A DNA stretch of 64,000 nt, from assembly GCF_004798665.1 (NCBI RefSeq), contig NZ_CP039292.1, forward strand, positions 3,410,001-3,474,000, read 5' to 3'. Within the stretch, counting starts at the first letter, position 1. The number at the start of each line of letters is the position of its first letter. The stretch comes from Actinomyces procaprae. GTDB lineage: Bacteria > Actinomycetota > Actinomycetes > Actinomycetales > Actinomycetaceae. The position numbers and the translations under genes were made by a program. Below, in pieces: positions 57,711 through 64,000 of this stretch. The notes under the pieces are model-generated. The model worked only from the letters and a program-made list of their open reading frames with translations. It was not told the DNA's origin and ran no database searches.

Positions 57711-58826
57711 TCACTTGGAGAGCAGCTTGCCGCTGCCCTTGTAGCTGGAGTTCAAGACGTGCTGGAGCATCCGGACCGTCTGGGCGTCACCCCGGCCGGT
57801 CACCCACCGGCCGAAGTTGCCGCCGTTGAGGTCGGCAGGGCCTCCGGACTGCCTCATCCACTGCGGGGACTGGTGCGCCGCCCAGTACTGGAAGCACTTC
57901 CAGGACCGCCACCCCATGACACCATCACTCGCGAGCGTGGTGGATCCGGTCAGTGTCCGCTTGGCCCCCGACGACATGGCGCCGTCGAGGAACTTCTGTA
58001 GGGCGGCGTACGCCGGGGCGGCCGGCCCGCCAATCTGCGTGCCCATGACCTCCTGCAGGCGGCGCAGGGTCGGGGAGCCCAGCACGCCGGTGATGGCGAG
58101 CTGCCGGGCACCATCCGTCCCGGTGCGGGCGTCCAGCGCCCGGTCCACCACCGCCGACGTCGACGTCGACGTCGACGTCGACGTGGTGGTGGCGGTAGAT
58201 ACCTTCGACGTCGAGCCCGCATAGCGCGCCCAGGCCTGCCGGTCGCCGTAGAAGACGTTGAGGTCCAGATTGCCGCCGTAGCCGCTGACACGCCCGGAGG
58301 ATGTGTACTGCCACATGACCAGGTTCCAGCCGTGGCCCGGCCGGTACGGGCAGTCGGGGGCCTCCAGGCCACGTGCCTTGGAGGTGGGGTATCCGGCGAT
58401 CCACAGGCCGTAGTCCCGGGAGACGGTCTCCCAGGCGTACTGCGAGGCCGGAGCGGCGGACATGTAGATCAGGGGCCGCACGCCTGTCAGCTGCGTGACC
58501 GTGTCCAGCCAGGTCTTGGCCCAGGCGACGTCGGAGACGCCGGAGCCGTCCTCCCAGTCCAGCACCAGCACCGCATCGCGGATGTAGCCCCGAATGTTGC
58601 CGACGAAGTGCCGCGCCTCGGCGGCCGCGCTGTTGGTGCGGTTGCGGGCGAAATGGTAGACGCCCCGCAATTTGTTGGCGGCCTTGGCCTGCTGGTAGTG
58701 CCGGTCGCAGTACGGATTGACGTATCGCGTCCCCTCGGTCGCCTTGATGATCACGAAATCACCTGCGACGCTGCGGACGTCAAGGGATGCCTGGTAGGAG
58801 GCGATGTCCATTCCTGTCAGTGCCAT
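57711..58826 (-). CDS. GH25 muramidase endolysin
   Basis: A 371-residue lysin cutting the muramic acid-glucosamine bond in peptidoglycan. Residues 1-200 are a GH25 domain: GMDIASYQASLDVRSV (Asp), FVIIKATEGTRYVNP (Glu), VLVLDWEDG (catalytic DxE). After a Ser/Thr tract coded by GACGTC hexamers (58156-58184) comes a C-terminal wall-binding part with peptidoglycan-binding-like repeats (VLGSPTLRRLQEVMGT and SDGVMGWRSWKCFQYW). Start at 58826, with GGAGAG upstream; the longer upstream frame has no homologous sequence. Confidence 0.9.
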   Translation of the reverse strand: MALTGMDIASYQASLDVRSVAGDFVIIKATEGTRYVNPYCDRHYQQAKAANKLRGVYHFARNRTNSAAAEARHFVGNIRGYIRDAVLVLDWEDGSGVSDVAWAKTWLDTVTQLTGVRPLIYMSAAPASQYAWETVSRDYGLWIAGYPTSKARGLEAPDCPYRPGHGWNLVMWQYTSSGRVSGYGGNLDLNVFYGDRQAWARYAGSTSKVSTATTTSTSTSTSTSAVVDRALDARTGTDGARQLAITGVLGSPTLRRLQEVMGTQIGGPAAPAYAALQKFLDGAMSSGAKRTLTGSTTLASDGVMGWRSWKCFQYWAAHQSPQWMRQSGGPADLNGGNFGRWVTGRGDAQTVRMLQHVLNSSYKGSGKLLSK

Positions 58827-58866
58827 ATGCTCTCTCCTCTGTTGAGTTGTTGGCCGGGTGTTGGGG

Positions 58867-59115
58867 TCAGGTGGCGGGGGTACCGAGGACGACGGCGCGG
58901 CGGCCGTGCAGCAGCACCAGCACCCGCGCACCCACGGCAGGGGCCGCCACCAGCGACACCGGGGACGCGCCCAGCGGCGCACTATCCCCATCCAGCCGCA
59001 CACGCAGCGGGCTCGCACTGGTGACAGTCCCCCACCGGTACGACGGCGCCCTATCCACACGCCGCCGCAGATCCGCGAGCGCCGCCACGAGCGCATCCAG
59101 GGTGGTGGCCATCAT
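58867..59115 (-). CDS. Small phage tail protein (baseplate/spike-like)
   Basis: An 82-residue protein: an N-terminal helix (TLDALVAALADLRRRVDRA) and an OB-like beta part (YRWGTVTSASPLRVRLDGDS, VLVLLHGRRAVVLG). Such short proteins follow the hub gene in siphophages of actinobacteria. The start overlaps the end of the hub-like gene (ATGA). Confidence 0.6.
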   Translation of the reverse strand: MMATTLDALVAALADLRRRVDRAPSYRWGTVTSASPLRVRLDGDSAPLGASPVSLVAAPAVGARVLVLLHGRRAVVLGTPAT

Positions 59116-60239
59116 GGGATCTCCTCCAGCTCTATGGTCGCGAGCGCGGTCGGCTCCATGGGGACGGACACCGAGGCGATGGTGGCGCTGGTGCGGTGGC
59201 CGGCGGTGTCCCAGGTGACGCGCTCACGCGGCCAGATGGGCAGTGGCAGGCAGGATGCCTTGATGCGGCCGGTGGTGGCCGTGAGCTCGGCGAGGCGGCG
59301 GGCGGCGATGGAGTTCAGTGCGGTCTGGCTGGTGGCCTCCACGCCGGTCTCCACGTGCGTGATCCACCGGCCGCGCGCCTGGTGGCTGTAGGGGCTGTCT
59401 GGGCTGGTGTTGGTGGCGGTGGCGGTCATCTCCGGCTCGTCCTCGCCACCGCCCTGGGCGACGCACACGACCCGGTTGGGTGTGCCCGCGACGTCGAGGT
59501 CGCGGGTCCAGGTGGCGGAGTGGACGGCCCGGTCGCCCTCGGCCAGCTCCCAGGCGAGCGGCCGGTCGCCTGGGAGCCGGTACGGGCTCGACGCGAGGGC
59601 GCCGTCCGGGGCCGGGCTGAGCGCCCAGTAGTTCGCCGCCGCGAGCACCTCGTTCAGGGCGGTGAGGAGGGTGGTGCCTGCCTCGAAGGTGAGGGCGGAG
59701 GTGAGGGCGGAGGTGAGGGCGGCGGTCGAGCGCTCGATAGCGGGCCGCTCCCCCGCCGCCGACACCTGGGCAGACACCCAGTCCGTCACCACCGTGCCCG
59801 CCGGGACGGTCAGCGTCTCAGGCAGGGCGTCCTCCGACAGCACCAGCAGCGGCGAGGACAGCTCCACATCCCACGACGAACCCGCGCCCGTGTACGACCT
59901 GGTGGGTGCGGACAGCAGGTACTCGCCCAGCGGCCACGACACGACCCTGCCGTGCCGGTCGCGCACATGCTCGTAGACGTGCACGCGGTCGGACAGCCAG
60001 TCGATGCCCTGGGCGCGGTCCGTGAGCGTGAGCGTGCCGGAGGCCCGCAGCGTCGTCGACGCCGACAGGTCCACCTGCCCGCCGGTCACGCCGTCCACCG
60101 GCCGCACCTCCCGGCCGTGCCGGTCAGCCAGGACGACCTCCCACCAGGACTGCCGGTGCCCGGTCAGCACCCGGGCGACCGTGTCCCCGTCCAGGCCGTC
60201 AGGGCTGGCCGTCACCCATGCGGGCAGGTCAGTCGTCAC
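59112..60239 (-). CDS. Minor tail / baseplate hub-like protein
   Basis: A 375-residue protein without a signal peptide. The N-terminal beta domain (VTGGQVDLSASTTLRASGTL, WPLGEYLLSAPTRSYTGAGS) and a central part with LTFEAGTTLLTALNEVLAAA and YWALSPAPDGAL resemble hub proteins of siphophage tails (gp44/gpD-like). Position between the FN3 tail protein and the lysin supports this. The exact family was not identified. Confidence 0.65.
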   Translation of the reverse strand: MTTDLPAWVTASPDGLDGDTVARVLTGHRQSWWEVVLADRHGREVRPVDGVTGGQVDLSASTTLRASGTLTLTDRAQGIDWLSDRVHVYEHVRDRHGRVVSWPLGEYLLSAPTRSYTGAGSSWDVELSSPLLVLSEDALPETLTVPAGTVVTDWVSAQVSAAGERPAIERSTAALTSALTSALTFEAGTTLLTALNEVLAAANYWALSPAPDGALASSPYRLPGDRPLAWELAEGDRAVHSATWTRDLDVAGTPNRVVCVAQGGGEDEPEMTATATNTSPDSPYSHQARGRWITHVETGVEATSQTALNSIAARRLAELTATTGRIKASCLPLPIWPRERVTWDTAGHRTSATIASVSVPMEPTALATIELEEIP

Positions 60240-63200
60240 GATCCACCTCCGTGAGGTCCAGGTCGATATCCCAGATGCCGCCCCGGTAGTCGCGCGGCAG
60301 CGACAGCCCCGACATGGAGCACCACATCCGGCGGCCCAGCGGGTCCCGGTACACCACCGGGCCCGGCAGCACCGCGAGCGCGGCCAGGGCGTCCCGGATC
60401 GGCATGTCGTCGTCGTCCAGGGTGGCGGACACGGTCAGGGAGCGGGCCTCCTGGATGCCGGCCACCTCCACCGGCAGGCGGCGGCCCGCGAGGTACACGG
60501 TCTCCCGCTCCGCCAGGTCCACCGCCAGGGAGTGCGCCGGGTTGCCGTACAGGGGTGCGGTGGTGGCGTACGCGGGGCCGCCGCCGATCCACATGGCCTG
60601 GGAGTCGGCCTGCACGGCGACCAGCGCCGACGCCGACGCCCCGTCATCGGTGACCGCCTCCACCCGGTACACCGTCTCACCACTGGACAGGGCGAGCGGG
60701 TCAGCGGTGGCGTAGTCGAGCGGCACCTCGGCGTCCAGCGGCTCCCAGGACTCGCCGCCGTCCACGGACCGGGCCACCCGGTTGCGGGTGGCCGGCGGAG
60801 AGTTGGGGGTGAGCACGCTGCCGTCGGCGGAGACCGCGTAGGACTGGCCCCCGAGCATGGCGTATGGGCCTGCAGGGTCCCACCACTCCGCCACCAGGCC
60901 CTCCTGGCTGGCGTCCGTGGTCAGGGCCGGGTGGCGCACCCACAGGGTGCCGCCCGTGCACACCACGGCGGGGCGCGCGGCCACGGCCCCCTCGGGGACC
61001 GAGGCTGCCAGGACCGCCCGGTCACCGCCACCAGCCAGGCCGGTGCCCGTGGGGGCGGGCTCGCTGGTCACAGCCAGCACGCTGCCGTCGGCGGCGAGCC
61101 ACTCCACCTCCACCGACACCACGGCCCCACTGGTGGGCTCCTCGGCCGCCGGCACCGAGGCGGGCGCCGCCGGCACCGGCGCGGTGGTGTCCACGACGGC
61201 GGTTGCCCCGTCTCCGGATACGACGGCACCGTCTACCACCACGGTGTCCCCGCCGGCGGCCGCCACCACGGCTGCGCCGTCCAGGACAGCCGTGGCGCCG
61301 TCGGCGGCCACCGCCACAGTCAGGGCGGGCGCCGCCTGCTCCGCCGGTGCGGCGTCCTGGCCGGTGACGTCCAGCACCACCGCATCATGCACGGTCAGCG
61401 GGCTGCCCCCGGCGCGCAAGTAGCAGATGAACTGGATCTTCCCCTCGCCATCGCGGAAATTGATGGGGAGGTCCACCCAGATGGTGGCACGGCTGGTGCC
61501 CGCCGACAGCTGCTTGCGGCTACCCGACGGCCACAGGGACCGCGTGTAGGTGCCCGCCGTCGTCAGGTAGTAGCAGCCCATGTCCACGTAGCAGTCCGCC
61601 TCGGCAGACACCAGCAGCGCCAGCCGGTACGTGCGGCCGCCAGGCAGGTCCCGCGTGCTGGTGCCGATACGGCCCGCGTTGCCGGACACCGCCGACGTCG
61701 ACGTCGAGATACTGCCCGAGGTCTTGGCGACCTCGGCGTTGACCCACCAGTCGGCGGTCCACCGGTAGGCGACCTCCAGCCCGGCATCCACGCCCCCGGC
61801 AGCCACGTCCATGCCCCACGCCAGATGCTCGCCCGCCGACACCGGCACAGGGTCCGCCACGGCGACACGGCACCCCCACCCGGGCACCACAGGCGCCGCC
61901 TGCGCCCACCCGTCAGCCGTGCCGTCAGCCGCCGCCAGCGCACCGCCAGTCGTGGCCCACGCCGTCGGGCGCGCCATGTACGGGTCCGGCACCAGGCCCA
62001 CCACACGAGCCGACGCCGGCAGCGGCGCAGGATTCGCCAGCGCCAGCTGCACCGCCCCAGTGGTCTCGTCCCACACGGCATCCACGAGCGGCACCGGCGG
62101 CGAGGGGTACACCACCGACACCACCGACACGGCGGTAGCCGACTGCCGGACCGCCGACACCACAGTCACCGACACCTGCCACGTACTGCCGTGCGGCAGC
62201 CGCGACGCCATAGATACCCGAGTCCCGGCCCCGGACACGCTCACCGTCTCCACCGGCCCGGACGGCACACCGTCCACCAGCTCCACGAGCTCCACCACAG
62301 CCGACACCTGGGCGTGCCCCTCGCTCTGAGCGTAGGACCACGCCACATCCGTGGTCGCAGCACCCACCACAGGCCCCGGGGCCGTGATCCCCACCACGGG
62401 CGGCGTCGCCGCCCGGAACTGCGCGGCCGCCTGCCCCAGGCCCCCACCAGCCGGGGACCACGCGGCAGAATCACCACCCGCACCACCGTCATACAAACCC
62501 TTGGTGCGCACAGTCCACATGTACTGGCCCACCGGCAGCGTGACCGCAGCAGTCTGCGCAGCCCCCGTGACATCGATGGTCTGCACCAGCTCGGTGACCA
62601 GCGGGGACACCACCCGCCGCAGCTCCACGCGGGCGGCGGTCTGCGCCGTCGAATCCGTAGGGATGTGCCGCCAGGACAGCACCACGCGCCCCGGCGCCAC
62701 AGTCCCGGTCGGGCCCAGCACCGTCGGCGCAGACGGAGCCCCCAGCACCTGCACCGCAGGCGACGGCGACGACGGTGCCGACCGCAGCCCGTTGGGGGTC
62801 TTGGTGACCACCGTGTAGGTGTGGGCAGCCGCCGGATCCGGGGCACGGTGCACAAACGACGTGACGTTATTCCCGACAGACCCGACGAGCACGCCGTTGT
62901 CGTAGACGTCATAACTGCCCTCATTATGCAAGACAGTCTTCGACCAGGAGATGACAATATCGCCCGCCGAATTCTTGATAGCCGTAAGGCCGGTGGCGGG
63001 AGTGGGGGTAGTCCACACCGTCGCCGACTGCGCCCGCCCGGACTCCCTCCCATTCCACGCCCACACCCGGTAATAGGTGGCGCGCCCCGCTGGCAGGGAC
63101 GTGTCAGACCAGGCCGTCCCCGTCCCCTGCACAGTGCCGACCCGCACCCAGGATTTGGTCTGGTTGTTGTAGTATTCAATCCCCGACGCGGACACGGGGT

Positions 63201-63654
63201 GAGACGCGTCTCGCCGCTGCGACCACGAGACGCGGATTGTCTTGCCGTCCGTCGTCGTCGCGGACACGCCCGTAGGCGTGTACGGCACCTCATACTGCCG
63301 GGCAGCGACCGTCACCGACCGCGTAACCTTCGGGCTGCCCCCATTCCAAATCGGCCCCAGCGACGCCGAGAAACTGCGGGTCACGGTGGACCCGTAGGCG
63401 GTAGCAACCGTAATCGTCTGCCGGGCGACTTCCTTAGTTACCGTCGCCCCATACCCGGACGAGAAGGATACGGACACGTCGCCCGTGATCGCACCCGACC
63501 GGTGCAGCACCGACGAGTACGAATGCCCATACGCAACCGACTGCAAATAGTAGACGACGGTCAGCCGCACGCTGCCAGAATCGACACTCCCCGACTGGGA
63601 AACGTCAATACCGACACGCATGTACCCCGATGCGGAGCCCCACTGGATAGCCAA
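60229..63654 (-). CDS. Large phage tail protein with fibronectin III domains
   Basis: An 1141-residue tail protein. The first 120 residues are beta-rich. FN3-type repeats follow (VPYTPTGVSATTTDGKTIRV, WSDTSLPAGRATYYRVWAWN; ATGLTAIKNSAGDIVISWSK, AAHTYTVVTKTPNGLRSAPS; APSAPTVLGPTGTVAPGRVV). The middle contains carbohydrate-binding-like modules, and the C-terminus ends DYRGGIWDIDLDLTEVD, typical of distal-tail-like ends. It probably forms the tip or fibre that contacts the cell wall. It overlaps the hub-like gene by 11 bases. Confidence 0.82.
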   Translation of the reverse strand: MAIQWGSASGYMRVGIDVSQSGSVDSGSVRLTVVYYLQSVAYGHSYSSVLHRSGAITGDVSVSFSSGYGATVTKEVARQTITVATAYGSTVTRSFSASLGPIWNGGSPKVTRSVTVAARQYEVPYTPTGVSATTTDGKTIRVSWSQRRDASHPVSASGIEYYNNQTKSWVRVGTVQGTGTAWSDTSLPAGRATYYRVWAWNGRESGRAQSATVWTTPTPATGLTAIKNSAGDIVISWSKTVLHNEGSYDVYDNGVLVGSVGNNVTSFVHRAPDPAAAHTYTVVTKTPNGLRSAPSSPSPAVQVLGAPSAPTVLGPTGTVAPGRVVLSWRHIPTDSTAQTAARVELRRVVSPLVTELVQTIDVTGAAQTAAVTLPVGQYMWTVRTKGLYDGGAGGDSAAWSPAGGGLGQAAAQFRAATPPVVGITAPGPVVGAATTDVAWSYAQSEGHAQVSAVVELVELVDGVPSGPVETVSVSGAGTRVSMASRLPHGSTWQVSVTVVSAVRQSATAVSVVSVVYPSPPVPLVDAVWDETTGAVQLALANPAPLPASARVVGLVPDPYMARPTAWATTGGALAAADGTADGWAQAAPVVPGWGCRVAVADPVPVSAGEHLAWGMDVAAGGVDAGLEVAYRWTADWWVNAEVAKTSGSISTSTSAVSGNAGRIGTSTRDLPGGRTYRLALLVSAEADCYVDMGCYYLTTAGTYTRSLWPSGSRKQLSAGTSRATIWVDLPINFRDGEGKIQFICYLRAGGSPLTVHDAVVLDVTGQDAAPAEQAAPALTVAVAADGATAVLDGAAVVAAAGGDTVVVDGAVVSGDGATAVVDTTAPVPAAPASVPAAEEPTSGAVVSVEVEWLAADGSVLAVTSEPAPTGTGLAGGGDRAVLAASVPEGAVAARPAVVCTGGTLWVRHPALTTDASQEGLVAEWWDPAGPYAMLGGQSYAVSADGSVLTPNSPPATRNRVARSVDGGESWEPLDAEVPLDYATADPLALSSGETVYRVEAVTDDGASASALVAVQADSQAMWIGGGPAYATTAPLYGNPAHSLAVDLAERETVYLAGRRLPVEVAGIQEARSLTVSATLDDDDMPIRDALAALAVLPGPVVYRDPLGRRMWCSMSGLSLPRDYRGGIWDIDLDLTEVDRDD

Positions 63655-63657
63655 CCG

Positions 63658-64000
63658 TCACACCCCCAGAGTCTCACGCAGCCGACCACGAGACGCCGGA
63701 CCAACCGCACGCTCAATACGCACGTCCATCTCCCCCAGGAGCGACCCATTGGCGTCCAAGAGCGTGACCTTCTCCGGCCACCGGTCGCGGCTGGCCGCTA
63801 GCTGAGCCAGCAGGTCCCACTGGCCGCCGGTAAACACCGGCTCGGGCTTTCCCGTTTCATTAGCGACCAGTGACAGGCCGGGCTGCAAAAGACCGCCCTG
63901 GTCATACTTCAGGCGCCCGTAGGTGACGGACCCGTACACCGGGACCTGCCGGGCCGAGCCGCCCGGGTGCGGCTCCTCCACGATCTGGCCGCGGCCGGCG
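63658..64000 (-). CDS. Phage tail tape-measure protein, C-terminal end (partial)
   Basis: The frame continues past the window edge; the first visible residues are AGRGQIVEEPHPGG. The conserved ending GGLLQPGLSLVANETGKPEP followed by VFTGGQWDLL is characteristic of the C-terminus of siphophage tape-measure proteins, which set tail length. A GTG at 63981 is not the true start. It stands three bases before the FN3 tail gene, in the usual phage order. Confidence 0.82.
   Translation of the reverse strand, partial: AGRGQIVEEPHPGGSARQVPVYGSVTYGRLKYDQGGLLQPGLSLVANETGKPEPVFTGGQWDLLAQLAASRDRWPEKVTLLDANGSLLGEMDVRIERAVGPASRGRLRETLGV

Larger units (their letters stand above)
54640..64000 (-). mobile_element. 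Prophage, tail and lysis end (continues beyond window)
   Basis: Ten minus-strand genes in siphophage order: tape measure, FN3 tail, hub-like, small tail, GH25 lysin, holin, two small membrane proteins, a small tail protein and GDPD, then a terminator. The left edge adjoins tRNA-Ser, a common integration target. Integrase, head genes and the second attachment site are not in the window. Confidence 0.8.

Noticed and set aside
58156..58184. GACGTC hexamer tract in the lysin gene as a phase-variable repeat
   Set aside because: A six-base period keeps the frame and only lengthens a Ser/Thr linker, so it cannot switch the gene off. A similar shorter tract occurs in the FN3 tail gene.
60004..63801. 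A 1265-residue plus-strand protein
   Set aside because: It is the antisense reading of the FN3 tail gene, His/Arg-rich, without family features.

Overview
The window is high-GC DNA from an actinobacterium, most likely an Actinomyces/Schaalia-type member of the Actinomycetales. The grounds are strong G/C codon bias, a full coproporphyrin-dependent heme pathway ending in HemQ, the MurT/GatD pair, actinobacterial dnaX-recR and lysC-asd blocks, and abundant ISL3, IS3 and IS30 elements. The genus is an inference.

Layout. 1-4.9 kb is an insertion-sequence graveyard: two inverted ISL3 fragments welded to one IS3 element, a complete but frameshifted ISL3, a transposase relic, and one small secreted protein. 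5.0-12.9 kb is housekeeping: a PAP2-like/diacylglycerol kinase fusion, murT-gatD (peptidoglycan amidation), a Nudix hydrolase, and feoA-feoB-nifU-like (ferrous iron uptake). 12.9-16.3 kb is a minus-strand operon of a small secreted peptide, an ABC ATPase and a large FtsX-like permease, laid out like lactococcin-972-type systems. 16.5-29.3 kb is the heme cluster. Leftward run hemA, hemH, hemQ and a radical SAM/SPASM protein. Rightward run hemE (frameshifted), hemY, hemC, hemD, hemB, then hemL from its own promoter region. 29.5-32.9 kb has PspC-like, Zn-macrodomain, Dps, thioredoxin and GNAT genes. 32.9-35.5 kb is asd-lysC.

The most unusual part is 35.5-49.4 kb. In many actinobacteria recR and lysC-asd lie together; here about 14 kb separates them. 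The first half (35.7-43.3 kb) is a polymorphic-toxin island: a PrsW-like membrane protein running by a frameshift into a nuclease-like toxin end, followed by a tandem array of intact and decaying copies of one immunity-like gene plus an Imm5-like gene. The island is bounded by 205/204-bp near-identical direct repeats of the lysC start and leader. The second half has an AAA-type ATPase with an adjacent IEAKDY-motif nuclease-like protein (candidate defence pair), an ABC-2 exporter, relics and a lipoprotein. recR, dnaX and the SRP RNA follow, then an IS30 copy with a clean 3-bp target duplication, tRNA-Ser, and from 54.9 kb to the window edge the tail/lysis end of a prophage (tape measure, FN3 tail protein, hub-like protein, GH25 lysin, holin-like proteins, tail-linked glycerophosphodiesterase).

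A second theme is a set of intergenic clusters (9.46, 29.34, 31.91/32.87, 43.63 and 47.77 kb) in which a short locus-specific motif is repeated in one orientation and then in the other. The motif differs between loci but the design is the same. I did not find a published name for it from memory.
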